From Desulfovibrio sp. UBA4079 (GTDB lineage Bacteria; Desulfobacterota; Desulfovibrionia; Desulfovibrionales; Desulfovibrionaceae): a stretch of 16,864 bases of DNA. The first letter of the stretch is position 1; every line of letters starts with the position of its first letter. The stretch spans positions 1,740-18,603 of the forward strand of contig DFYP01000123.1 of the NCBI GenBank assembly GCA_002382645.1, written 5' to 3'. The notes beneath the pieces were generated by a model. The model saw only the letters and a list, made by a program, of their open reading frames with translations, was not told where the DNA came from and ran no database searches. Positions 6,361 to 13,585 of the stretch are shown in pieces. Position numbers and translations under genes: made by a program.

Positions 6361-7116
6361 ATGAACGCGCCACGCCTGATCCACGAGGAACATTTCCGGG
6401 TTCGCGTCTACCACACCGGCGGCGGCGGGCCCCTGGCCAATCTGCCCGCGCTGTTCGACCTCTTGCAGGAATCCGCCGGGCTGCACGCCGGGACCCTGCA
6501 CGTCTCGGCCCCGGACCTGCTGCGCCAGGGCTATGCCTGGGTCCTGTCCCGGCTCTGCCTCCGGCTCGCGCGCTTCCCGGCCCTGGGCGAGCGCATCCTG
6601 GTGCGCACCTGGCCGCACATGCGGGACCAGTACGCCACGCGCCGCGACTTCCTGATCTTCGGGGAGGACGGCGGCGAGATCGTGCAGGCCGCCAGCTCCT
6701 GGGTGGTCCTGGACCTGGCCACGCGCAAACTGACCGCCCTGCCGCCCTTCCTGGACGGGCTCTGGGACACCACCCCGGCCCCGGCCCTGGACCTGCCGTC
6801 CAAGACCGTGCCCCGGCTCAAGCCCGGGGGCGCCGGCACGGCCATCCTGGTGCGCCGGGCCGACCTGGACATCAACGGCCACGTGAACAACGCCCGGTTC
6901 CCGGAATGGTGCCTGGAGTCCCTGCCCGAGGAGGCCCTGGACCTGACCCTCACGCAGGCGGACATCGCCTTCCGGGCCGAGTGCCGCCTGGGCGACGCCG
7001 TGGCCTCGCACACGGGCCCGGCCGAGGGCGGCTGGCTGCACACGCTGACCAAGGGCCCGGAGGCCGCGGAGTTCTGCCGCATGCGCACCTGGTGGGCGGC
7101 TCCGGCGGGCCGTTGA
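6361..7116 (+). CDS. Acyl-ACP thioesterase (FatA/FatB-like, double hotdog)
   Basis: The family hydrolyses acyl-ACP to free fatty acid, setting chain length or releasing acyl chains from fatty-acid synthesis in the cytoplasm. The 251-aa protein matches the two-hotdog layout. In the first half are LLQESAGLHA (34-43) and WVLSRLCLRLARFPALGERI (60-79). In the second half is the catalytic-region signature DLDINGHVNNARF (168-180) then PEWCLE (181-186), with D170, N172 and H174 matching the Asp-Asn-His of plant FatB. ATG 6361 fits the family start (HEEHFRVRVYHTG). There is no clear Shine-Dalgarno sequence, which fits a short-leader transcript. An in-frame ATG at 6307 is less likely. The stop codon is embedded in the palindrome at 7108-7151. 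The natural acyl chain cannot be told. Confidence 0.88.
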   Translation: MNAPRLIHEEHFRVRVYHTGGGGPLANLPALFDLLQESAGLHAGTLHVSAPDLLRQGYAWVLSRLCLRLARFPALGERILVRTWPHMRDQYATRRDFLIFGEDGGEIVQAASSWVVLDLATRKLTALPPFLDGLWDTTPAPALDLPSKTVPRLKPGGAGTAILVRRADLDINGHVNNARFPEWCLESLPEEALDLTLTQADIAFRAECRLGDAVASHTGPAEGGWLHTLTKGPEAAEFCRMRTWWAAPAGR

Positions 7117-7151
7117 AAAATCCGCCTTGCCCTCGCGTTTTTTGAACGGCC
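7108..7151 (+). terminator. GGCCGTT palindrome, compact copy; likely thioesterase terminator
   Basis: GGCCGTT-G-AAAAA pairs with TTTTT-G-AACGGCC, a 12-bp stem with one central G-G mismatch. The apical region is GC-rich. It overlaps the last three codons of the thioesterase. The same outer arms recur at 15375-15511 downstream of lpxR, so this is both a repeat and a likely transcript end. Confidence 0.6.
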
Positions 7152-7275
7152 CGCGGCCCGCGCTTTTTCCCGCCCGCAGCCCCCTTCCCGGCCCGCATTT
7201 TTCGCTTTTACGCAATGCCCTGGAATCCTTGGCCCTTGCCCGCGAGGGTGCGGACCCCTGGGAACCCGCGCCATT

Positions 7276-7324
7276 TATAATGATTTGGCGGGGCTCGACA
7301 TTTTTTTCCAGGGCATGGTATTGT
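7276..7324 (+). promoter_or_regulatory. Candidate promoter region for cheR
   Basis: TCGACA (7295-7300) and TATTGT (7319-7324) are 18 bp apart, giving a start near 7331. A perfect TATAAT at 7276-7281 lacks a matching -35 element. Two dyads lie between this region and the start codon: CCGGA/TCCGG (7338-7353) and the 10-bp palindrome CGGATATCCG (7366-7375). They could be operator or leader structures. Confidence 0.35.
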
Positions 7325-7389
7325 GGCCTCGACGTGTCCGGAATTGCATCCGGTGCCGAAACGAGCGGATATCCGAGGCCCGAGCGTCC

Positions 7390-8262
7390 ATGACCCTGTT
7401 CTCCAGCAGCATGACCCTCCGGGCGGCCACGCCCATCTCGGACGCCGAGTTCAAGGAACTGCGCGACTTCATCTACCAGCGCTCGGGCATCTGGGTGGAT
7501 GAGAAGCGCAAGTATCTCTTCGAGAACCGCTTCCACAAGCGCCTGGCCACCCTGGGCCTCAAGAGCTTCGACGAGTATGTCAAGCTCCTCAAGTTCGACC
7601 CCCGCTCGGCCGAGGAGATGAAGACCCTCTGGGAGATCATCACCACCAACGAGACGAGCTTTTTCCGCGACATCAAGCAGCTGGAGAGCTTCCAGAAGGT
7701 CATCCTGGGCGAGGTCCTGGCCGAGCAGCGCAAGAAGGGCAAGCTCGAGCTGAACATCTGGTCCGCGGGCTGCTCCTCGGGCGAGGAGCCCTACACCCTG
7801 GCCATGCTCATCAGCGAGTCCCTGGGCCTGGAGCTGCCCAAGTGGAAGGTGCTCATCAGCGCCGTGGACCTGTCCCCGGCCATGATCGCCAAGGCCAAGG
7901 AGGCCACCTACGGCGACTACGCCTTCAAGACCACCACCGAGGAGCAGAAGAAGAAGTTCTTCGTGCCCGAGGGCGCCAATTTCAAGGTCAAGCCCGAGCT
8001 CGCCCGGATGGTCAGCTTCCAGCAGATGAACCTGAACGACGACGCGGCCGTGCGGCGGGTGCCCAAGTCCCAGATCGTGTTCTGCCGCAACGTGATCATC
8101 TACTTCGACGACGCCATGCGCACCAAGGTGGCGCGGGCCTTCTACGACAATCTCCTGTCCGGCGGCTACCTCCTGCTGGGCCACTCCGAAACCCTGCACA
8201 AGATTTCCACGGCCTTCCGCCCCAAGTTCATCCCGGGCGCCATGGCCTACAGGAAGGACTAG
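7390..8262 (+). CDS. cheR: CheR-type MCP glutamate methyltransferase
   Basis: CheR methylates glutamates on chemoreceptors using S-adenosylmethionine, giving chemosensory adaptation in the cytoplasm. The 290-aa protein has the N-terminal helical CheR domain (DAEFKELRDFIYQRSGIWV, 18-36) and TTNETSFFRD (85-94). The SAM-binding loop is WSAGCSSGEEPYTLAM (124-139), and SAVDLSP (157-163) and FCRNVIIYFD (231-240) follow. The length is normal for a stand-alone CheR without TPRs. The start is ATG 7390, with GAGG 11 bases upstream; ATG 7411 is an in-frame alternative that would still keep the whole domain. The HDOD gene starts 3 bp after its stop, so the two are translationally linked. No receptors or CheA/W are in the window. 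Confidence 0.95.
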   Translation: MTLFSSSMTLRAATPISDAEFKELRDFIYQRSGIWVDEKRKYLFENRFHKRLATLGLKSFDEYVKLLKFDPRSAEEMKTLWEIITTNETSFFRDIKQLESFQKVILGEVLAEQRKKGKLELNIWSAGCSSGEEPYTLAMLISESLGLELPKWKVLISAVDLSPAMIAKAKEATYGDYAFKTTTEEQKKKFFVPEGANFKVKPELARMVSFQQMNLNDDAAVRRVPKSQIVFCRNVIIYFDDAMRTKVARAFYDNLLSGGYLLLGHSETLHKISTAFRPKFIPGAMAYRKD

Positions 8263-8265
8263 GAG

Positions 8266-9471
8266 ATGGCCCTGATCCAGACACACGAGGTGAAACCGGG
8301 CATGGTCCTGGCCGCGGACGTCCTGTCCAAGGACGGCCGCGTGCTGTTCACGGCCGGGGCCGTCCTGGAGCCGTGGCACGTGCAGGTGCTCAAGACCCTG
8401 GGCGTGGCCGGGGTGGAGATCGCCGAGATCGAGGCCGTGGTCACGCCGGACCAGGCCGCGGACTACACCCGGGCCGCCTTCCTGTACGTGAACCCGGACC
8501 ACCCGGCCATGCAGACCCTGTTTGAGATCGCGGCCGAGCGCGTGCTGCGCCGCGCCACGCGGGGCTGGGTCCTGCCGGACGTGGCCACGCGCCAGGCCCG
8601 CAACGTGGAGCACCTCTCCGACGTGTTCGGCCCGGGCCAGGCCTCGCCCGAGGAGATCGTCCAGCACGAGACCGAGCTGGCCAGCTTCCCGGACCTCTAT
8701 TTCCGGCTCAAGGAGATGCTCGACTCGCCCAAGTCCTCGGCCAAACGCATCGCGGACCTCATCTCCGGCGACGTGGGCCTCTCGGCCAAGCTCCTGCGCC
8801 TGGTGAACAGCCCGATCTACGCCCCGGTGTCGCCCGTGGACTCGGTGGCCCGGGCCGTGACCCTCATCGGCACCAACGAGCTGGCGACCCTGGCCCTGGG
8901 CATCACGGCCATCAACTACTTCCAGGACATTCCGCCCGAGCTCATCGACATGCCGACCTTCTGGCGGCACTCGCTCACCTGCGCGGTGCTGGCCATGATC
9001 CTGGCCCGCCGCCAGGGCCTGCCGCCGGAGCGCTTCTTCACCGCCGGGCTGCTGCACGACGTGGGCCGCCTCCTGCTGTTCAAGAAACTGCCCTACGCCA
9101 GCACCGAGGCCATGATCCACGCCCGCGAGAATTTCCTGCCCCTGTTCGAGGCCGAGCGCATCCTGCTGGAGTTCGACCACACCGACGTGAGCAAGGTGCT
9201 CCTCGCGGAGTGGAAGTTCCCGGAGGCCATGGCCCAGGCCATCAACTTCCATCACGACCCCATGTGCGCGGCCGACCCGCAGTCCGGGGCCACCCTGCAC
9301 CTGGCGGACATCATGGCCAATGCCGTGGGCATCGCGGACGGCGGCATGTACGCGGTGCCGGACCTGGACCCCGCGGCCTGGGACGAGCTCAACATGCAGC
9401 CCACGGAACTCCATTCCCTGATCGTGGAGTTCGACGCCCAGTTCGAAAAGACCCTGGCCGCGTTCCTCTAG
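8266..9471 (+). CDS. HDOD-domain signalling protein
   Basis: This 401-aa cytoplasmic protein begins with the short domain often found before HD-GYP and HDOD modules (HEVKPGMVLAADVLSKDGRV, 7-26; VLEPWHVQVLKTLGV, 33-47). The HDOD domain follows, roughly 135-350: SFPDLYFRLKEML (140-152), ISGDVGLSAKLLRLVNSPIY (166-185), FWRHSL (232-237) and LLHDVGRLLL (262-271). An HD pair is kept (H264-D265), but the full metal-ligand set of HD-GYP phosphodiesterases is not evident. HDOD proteins usually act as signalling scaffolds or regulators rather than enzymes. The gene is coupled to cheR, with GGAG overlapping the cheR stop. This suggests a shared role in chemosensory or cyclic-di-GMP-linked regulation, which is inference. 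Confidence 0.9.
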   Translation: MALIQTHEVKPGMVLAADVLSKDGRVLFTAGAVLEPWHVQVLKTLGVAGVEIAEIEAVVTPDQAADYTRAAFLYVNPDHPAMQTLFEIAAERVLRRATRGWVLPDVATRQARNVEHLSDVFGPGQASPEEIVQHETELASFPDLYFRLKEMLDSPKSSAKRIADLISGDVGLSAKLLRLVNSPIYAPVSPVDSVARAVTLIGTNELATLALGITAINYFQDIPPELIDMPTFWRHSLTCAVLAMILARRQGLPPERFFTAGLLHDVGRLLLFKKLPYASTEAMIHARENFLPLFEAERILLEFDHTDVSKVLLAEWKFPEAMAQAINFHHDPMCAADPQSGATLHLADIMANAVGIADGGMYAVPDLDPAAWDELNMQPTELHSLIVEFDAQFEKTLAAFL

Positions 9472-9598
9472 CCCCGTAAAAAAAGATTCCTGCGCGCGGG
9501 CGCCCACTTCTGGCCCGGAAACGTTGTGGGCCGGGGATTTCCCGCCGCCGTTCCGAGCCGTCCCCGCAAAACGGCCTTGCGCCGTGATCGCCGCCGCA

Positions 9599-9627
9599 TT
9601 GTGCGCGCATATCCATTCGTGTATATC
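9599..9627 (+). promoter_or_regulatory. Sigma-70-type promoter of the lipoprotein gene
   Basis: TTGTGC (9599-9604) and TATATC (9622-9627) are exactly 17 bp apart. Transcription would start near 9634, leaving a leader of about 27 bases that contains AGGAGAGGGAGGAGG as a strong ribosome binding site. Confidence 0.6.
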
Positions 9628-9637
9628 GGATGTACAC
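9619..9637. promoter_or_regulatory. Candidate operator: 19-bp dyad over the -10 element
   Basis: GTGTAtATCgGATgTACAC is symmetrical at 16 of 19 positions about its central base. It covers the whole -10 hexamer and the likely start site, the typical place for a repressor operator. The regulator is not identified. Confidence 0.5.
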
Positions 9638-9660
9638 CCCAGGAGAGGGAGGAGGTCCCC

Positions 9661-11274
9661 ATGCGCGCGAGAACCAGTGTCTGCACGGCCCTGCTTGTCC
9701 TGTTGTCCGCACTCCTCATCACGGGGTGCCTCAACTATCGGTACGGCAATCAGTTCGAGGGCAAGGCCGACTACCAGTACCAGTTGGAAAACCCCGACCT
9801 GAACCCGGAAGGCGCGGACCAGGGCCAGAAGGATGCCGGTCAGGACCAGAAAGCCGCAGCCAAGGATCAGAAAACCGCGACCACGGACCAGAAAACCACG
9901 GCCAAGGACCAGAAAGCCGCGGTCCAGGCCAAGCAAACCACCACCTGGCTGAAGTACGTGAACACCGGGCAGAGGAAGCAGGTCGAGCCGCGCCGGATCC
10001 AGGAACGAGACATCATCTCCGTGCATCTGAAGACCGCGCGCTTCAACAGTATCCCTGAAAGCATTTGGGAGCGCTCTCAGAACCGCAACCGTCCCATCCA
10101 TGGCGAGGTGGCCATTGTGGCCAACATCAGTACCGAGTCCCAGGCCCCGCTCACGGACCCGGCCGGGCCGGGCAACCCCGGCAGGGTGGTGTTCTATTCC
10201 GGGGAACTCAAGGAAACCCAGTACATCAACGAGTCCTTCAACACCATGTACGGCCCCATCACCTATGACGGCCAGCCCCTGACCATCGACCTCACCGTGG
10301 TGGAGATCGACGCCAAGGAACGGACCCAGCTCAATGCGCTCCTGGACACCCTGGCCAAGCTGGGCGCGGCCAAGACCGGGGTGGGCGGCACGACCCTGAA
10401 CGTCCTGACCAAGCTGGGCTCGGCCCTGGTGAACAGCAACAAGGACGACGTCATGGCGCACTACCGGGTGACGCTCATGCCCAACTATTCCAAGGGGGGG
10501 GCCGATGTGCCCCTGCTCCTGGAGGGCGACTACGTGATCACCCGGGTGTCGGACTCCACCCCCTATCCGGACTGGGCAAAGCTCTACTATGACAGCAAGC
10601 AGGGCCGTCTGATGCGTTGTGGGGAAAACAAGGAGACCAAGAAGTGGGACTGCTTGACCCCGGGCGCCCCGGATTTCATCGTGTTCACCATTGCCCGGGA
10701 CGCCTCCAAGGGCCTGAGTGTGGGCATGGCCGCCCAGCCCACCCTGAGTCAGCTGGAGAACCAGATCATCAAGGCCGAGAACCCCAAGCAGATGACCGAG
10801 GCCATCACCGACGCCATGCTGGCCCTGAACCAGCAGGTGGCTTTCGCCAAGGCCCGCAACGCCCTGAACGTGATCGAGACCGCGGCTGACGAGAGCGTGG
10901 TGAAGTCCTACGCGGCCAACGACCTGGCCGGGCTGCTCCTGTGCGGCCACGGGGCCAACCGGCGGGATGGGCCCGCCAAGGGCAAGTCCGATGAGTACGC
11001 GGACCAGTGCGGCGGCGAAGGGTATAAGAAGAAGGCCCTGAGCGAGCAGGAGATGGAGTTTGTGGCCCGCAGGATTTCCGATCTCGAGTGCGGCACCACC
11101 GTGGACCTGACCCCGGGCGGCCTCAAGGCGAACAAGACCGCGGACCTGGCCAAGGCCCTGGCCACGTGCAAGGCCAAAGCGCCGGAACCGGCCAAGCCCA
11201 CGGAACCGGCCAAGCCCACGGAACCGGTCACGACCCAGCCCAAGACCGAAACGCCCGCCAAGACCGGCGGCTGA
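9661..11274 (+). CDS. Large lipoprotein of unknown function with heptapeptide repeats
   Basis: The 537-aa precursor has a signal peptide ending in lipobox LITGC, lipidated Cys23. Mature residues 24-50 are polar. Residues 62-89 are four heptads of the form DQKxxxx (DQKAAAK, DQKTATT, DQKTTAK, DQKAAVQ), probably a helical or extended stalk. A folded region of about 115-300 contains IISVHLKTARF, GEVAIVANIST, NTMYGPITYDGQPLTIDLTVVEIDAKER and YRVTLMPNYSKGG in separate strands, apparently mostly beta. A helical part (360-420) and Cys residues near 320-330, 432, 452 and 474 follow. The tail has KPTEPA repeats. No family was recognised. GGAGG lies five bases before ATG 9661. Its own promoter and a strong terminator make it monocistronic. 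It is likely anchored to the outer membrane or on the periplasmic face; the role is unknown. Confidence 0.85.
   Translation: MRARTSVCTALLVLLSALLITGCLNYRYGNQFEGKADYQYQLENPDLNPEGADQGQKDAGQDQKAAAKDQKTATTDQKTTAKDQKAAVQAKQTTTWLKYVNTGQRKQVEPRRIQERDIISVHLKTARFNSIPESIWERSQNRNRPIHGEVAIVANISTESQAPLTDPAGPGNPGRVVFYSGELKETQYINESFNTMYGPITYDGQPLTIDLTVVEIDAKERTQLNALLDTLAKLGAAKTGVGGTTLNVLTKLGSALVNSNKDDVMAHYRVTLMPNYSKGGADVPLLLEGDYVITRVSDSTPYPDWAKLYYDSKQGRLMRCGENKETKKWDCLTPGAPDFIVFTIARDASKGLSVGMAAQPTLSQLENQIIKAENPKQMTEAITDAMLALNQQVAFAKARNALNVIETAADESVVKSYAANDLAGLLLCGHGANRRDGPAKGKSDEYADQCGGEGYKKKALSEQEMEFVARRISDLECGTTVDLTPGGLKANKTADLAKALATCKAKAPEPAKPTEPAKPTEPVTTQPKTETPAKTGG
9844..9927 (+). repeat. Four 21-bp tandem repeats coding for DQK heptads
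   Basis: Four in-frame copies begin GACCAGAAA or GATCAGAAA, with drift in the last nine bases of each unit. They lie within the lipoprotein gene. Being in frame and a multiple of three, they allow length change without a frameshift. Confidence 0.85.
11185..11220 (+). repeat. Perfect 18-bp direct duplication near the lipoprotein 3' end
   Basis: Two identical copies of GAACCGGCCAAGCCCACG are followed by the start of a third (GAACCGG). They encode EPAKPT units of a proline-rich tail. Perfect identity suggests a recent slippage event. Confidence 0.85.
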
Positions 11275-11303
11275 TCCGGCCCGCCGCTCCCGCAGCATTC
11301 ACA

Positions 11304-11340
11304 CCCCCGCTCCGGCTCATGGCTGGGGCGGGGGTTGTTT
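11304..11340 (+). terminator. Intrinsic terminator of the lipoprotein gene
   Basis: A 10-bp stem CCCCCGCTCC / GGGGCGGGGG with one G-T pair and an 11-nt loop is followed by TTGTTT. Its 31-nt hairpin is identical to that at 12415-12445. Confidence 0.88.
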
Positions 11341-11357
11341 GTTGTGTGCGCCCGCTG

Positions 11358-11381
11358 AAAACCCCCGCCATCCGGGGGTTT
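11358..11381 (+). terminator. Second hairpin before the barrel gene
   Basis: AAACCCCC pairs with GGGGGTTT around a loop of about 7 nt, 24 bp after the first terminator. It may be a back-up terminator, possibly working in both directions, insulating the promoter that begins 5 bp later. Confidence 0.55.
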
Positions 11382-11385
11382 GCGC

Positions 11386-11414
11386 TTGACTGCCGTCTGG
11401 CGGTCACGTATTTT
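11386..11414 (+). promoter_or_regulatory. Sigma-70 promoter of the beta-barrel gene
   Basis: TTGACT (11386-11391) and TATTTT (11409-11414) are separated by 17 bp. A leader of about 28 bases with AAAGGAT leads to ATG 11449. The match to the housekeeping consensus is good. Confidence 0.7.
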
Positions 11415-11448
11415 CCTCCAGCTTTTCCCCCCAACCAAAGGATCGCCC

Positions 11449-12390
11449 ATGCCCGGCCGGTTCCTGGTCCTCGTCCTGCTCTGCGCCTGCCTGGCCGCTG
11501 TTCCGGCCATGGCGCAGGACACCGGCTTCTACGCCTCGGCCGGGGCCTCCTACTACGCCATCCAGCTCCCGGACTACAGCCCCATGGCCCTGTCCACCGG
11601 CGTGGTCGAGTACCGCGACACCCGCACGGTCCACGACGGGTTCGCGGACGGGCCCATGGCCGGGATGACCCTGGGCTGGAAGACCGAAGAGGGCGTGTTT
11701 TTCGAGGCCCGGGGCTTTTTCGCCAACCCGGAGTCCCGGCAGGACCACCTCCTGCCCACCCCGGCCGGCGCCGCGGACATCGGCATGCTCGGCCTGAACG
11801 GGGTGGCCAGCGTCATCATGGGCCCCGGCATCACCATGGCCACCTCCACCAAGCTCAGCGTGGAGCAGTACGGCGGCGAGCTCCTGGCCGGGTACGAGAT
11901 CCCGCTTTGCCAGGACCTGTCCGTGAGCCCGTTCGTGGGCTACTCCTTCATGGAGCTGGACCAGGACCGCTCCCTGCTCGCCTACCCCTCCATCGCCCCG
12001 ATCGTGGCCTTCAACCGCAGCGAGAAGCTGGACTCCACCTCCCACGGCCTGGAGGCCGGGCTGCGGCTCGATTACAGCGGCGAGTCCGTGCGCGCGCGGC
12101 TGGCCGGGACCCTGGGCTGGGCCAACGTGCACACCGAGTACCACGGCCAGGACTGGGGCATGCTCACCGGGTCCATGGGCCTGCAGCGCGACGACTGGGG
12201 CGGCCGGGCCCGGCTCGAAGGCGGGCTGGACCTGCCCCTGGGCGACTGGACCCTGGGCCTGGACGCCGGGGTGGAGTACCTCTCGTTCGTGCCGGGCATC
12301 CAAAGCAGCGCTCCCCTGGTGCCCACGAGCCTCACGTCCGAGGACTCGGTCTCGGGCAAGCTCGGCCTGACCGTCGGGTACGCGTTCTAG
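11449..12390 (+). CDS. Outer-membrane beta-barrel protein of unknown function
   Basis: The 313-aa precursor has a signal peptide (about 1-22, cut after AMA). The mature chain alternates short amphipathic strands and turns: TGFYASAGASYYAIQ, MAGMTLGWKTEEGVFFEARGFF, HGLEAGLRLDYSG and LGLDAGVEYLSF. It ends in VGYAF, the terminal-Phe signature recognised by the BAM complex. The size suggests roughly 10-12 strands. No catalytic motif or known family was recognised, so a porin, adhesin or enzyme cannot be separated. ATG 11449 has AAAGGAT upstream; longer in-frame starts would overlap the promoter. It lies between two hairpin terminators, so it is transcribed alone. Its terminator duplicates that of the preceding lipoprotein gene, hinting at a linked history. 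Confidence 0.82.
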   Translation: MPGRFLVLVLLCACLAAVPAMAQDTGFYASAGASYYAIQLPDYSPMALSTGVVEYRDTRTVHDGFADGPMAGMTLGWKTEEGVFFEARGFFANPESRQDHLLPTPAGAADIGMLGLNGVASVIMGPGITMATSTKLSVEQYGGELLAGYEIPLCQDLSVSPFVGYSFMELDQDRSLLAYPSIAPIVAFNRSEKLDSTSHGLEAGLRLDYSGESVRARLAGTLGWANVHTEYHGQDWGMLTGSMGLQRDDWGGRARLEGGLDLPLGDWTLGLDAGVEYLSFVPGIQSSAPLVPTSLTSEDSVSGKLGLTVGYAF

Positions 12391-12410
12391 CGCGCGAATC
12401 GCGGCGAAAC

Positions 12411-12450
12411 AAAACCCCCGCTCCGGCTCATGGCTGGGGCGGGGGTTTTT
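12411..12450 (+). terminator. Intrinsic terminator of the beta-barrel gene
   Basis: The same 31-nt hairpin as at 11304-11334 is flanked here by AAAA and TTTTT, so it could work on both strands. On the minus strand it would end the 83-aa membrane-protein transcript, whose stop is 27 bp away. Confidence 0.88.
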
Positions 12451-12476
12451 GTTGGGCGTTGCAGCGCGACGAATTG

Positions 12477-12728
12477 TCAGTCTAAAATCAGCACCCTGTT
12501 CGGGTCAGGGTTAAGCCTTATAAGAATGCCATCGTAAAACCACCCGACAAGAAAACTCGCGAAAGAAAATCCAAGCGCGGTCCAGGCCATTTTCGTATTT
12601 CCTTTGAAAAGGAACATAATGATGGCCGAGATCATGAAGATGCCGCCAAGCAAGCGCAATCCGAGCATCAAAAAGCCGCGAAGAAACAGCATGGGGAAAA
12701 ACAGGATTGATTTGAAGAGGGTGATCAT
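12477..12728 (-). CDS. Small two-TM membrane protein, AT-richer than neighbours
   Basis: This 83-aa hydrophobic protein has an N-terminal basic/aromatic stretch (MITLFKSILFFPMLFLRG), a helix about 19-41 (LRLLGGIFMISAIIMFLF) and a second at 46-64 (MAWTALGFSFASFLVGWFY). The C-terminus is polar (RLNPDPNRVLILD). ATG 12728 lies 14 bp after the TPR gene stop on the same strand, with CAGGG as a weak ribosome binding site, so the two probably form an operon. The coding DNA is visibly less GC-rich than its neighbours and uses AAA, TCA, ATT and TTA codons rare elsewhere here. This may mean recent arrival or relaxed codon selection. No family was recognised. Confidence 0.7.
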   Translation of the reverse strand: MITLFKSILFFPMLFLRGFLMLGLRLLGGIFMISAIIMFLFKGNTKMAWTALGFSFASFLVGWFYDGILIRLNPDPNRVLILD

Positions 12729-12742
12729 CGCCCTGTACCTTA

Positions 12743-13585
12743 CTATTTGGCCTCTCCCTCTGTCTTGGCCTCTCTCTCGTCCTTGGGCTCCTCGGGCGCG
12801 GCCGCCTCGGCTTCGGGCTGGGCCGCTTCCGTGGCCTCGGCCTTGGCCGCGGCCTTGCCCATCTTCTTCTCCACAAAGGCCAGGAACTTCTTGGCCTCGA
12901 CGAACTCCGGGTTCACGGCCAGGGCGATGTTCAGATGCTGGAGGCACTGCTCCATCTCGCCCTTTTCGAACATGACCCGGGCCATGTTGAAGTGCACGTG
13001 CTCGTCGCCCGCGTTCAGCTCGATGGCCCGCGTGTAGTAGATCACCGAGTCGTCGTAGTGCTTGTTCTTGCGAAGGCTGATGCCGAAGGTGTTGAAGCGC
13101 TCGCGGTGCTCCTGGTCAAAGGCCGCGTCCTGGCCGATGAGGGTCTTCATGACCTTCTTGAGCTTGTCGAAGTCCTTTTTCTCGGAATAGACCTCGCCCA
13201 GCCCGTAGTTGGCCTGGACGTTGGCGTCGTCGAACATGAGGGCCTTCATGAACTGGCGCTCGGCCTCGTCCACGTTGCCGCTGGCCAGCATGGCCTCGCC
13301 CTGGGCCACCTTGCGGGCCAGGGAGTCCAGCGCCGGGACCGTGAAGGTGCGGTAGTAGGTGGGCTCGGGGGTGTAGCCGGTGAGCAGCTCCAGCTCGCTG
13401 ATCTCCTTGCGCAGGCCCGAGGGCACGTGCGAGGCGTTCAACGGCTGCACGTCGTACTTGTCCGGGGCGGTGCGCCGCACGTACCAGTAGGTCAGCTGCT
13501 CGCGCTTGGACGCCGTGGTTCCCGTGCCGATGTCGCTCGACTGGCGCAGGGAATACACGCCCAGGATTTCGGGATATTCCGCCAA
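12743..13585 (-). CDS. TPR-repeat protein
   Basis: This 280-aa soluble protein lacks a signal peptide. Residues 1-90 form a distinct N-terminal segment (ILGVYSLRQSSDIG; LTYWYVRR; YTPEPTYYRTFTVP). Tetratricopeptide repeats follow, about 92-240: ARKVAQGEAMLASGNVDEAE, ANYGLGEVYSEKKDFDKL, GISLRKNKHYDDSVIYYTRA and MARVMFEKGEMEQCLQHLNI. The last 40 residues are an Ala/Glu/Lys-rich tail. TPRs are protein-binding scaffolds; the partner is unknown. The start is TTG 13585 with GGAGGGGAG just upstream. An ATG a little further upstream is in another frame, so TTG is the only well-placed start. A rare start codon may lower translation. It probably shares a transcript with the downstream 83-aa membrane protein. 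Confidence 0.85.
   Translation of the reverse strand: MAEYPEILGVYSLRQSSDIGTGTTASKREQLTYWYVRRTAPDKYDVQPLNASHVPSGLRKEISELELLTGYTPEPTYYRTFTVPALDSLARKVAQGEAMLASGNVDEAERQFMKALMFDDANVQANYGLGEVYSEKKDFDKLKKVMKTLIGQDAAFDQEHRERFNTFGISLRKNKHYDDSVIYYTRAIELNAGDEHVHFNMARVMFEKGEMEQCLQHLNIALAVNPEFVEAKKFLAFVEKKMGKAAAKAEATEAAQPEAEAAAPEEPKDEREAKTEGEAK

Noticed and set aside
6352..11298. Open frame of 1648 codons on the minus strand
   Set aside because: It lies opposite the thioesterase, cheR, HDOD and lipoprotein genes, which all have family motifs, starts and ribosome binding sites. The frame reads as low-complexity Gly/Leu/Val/His.
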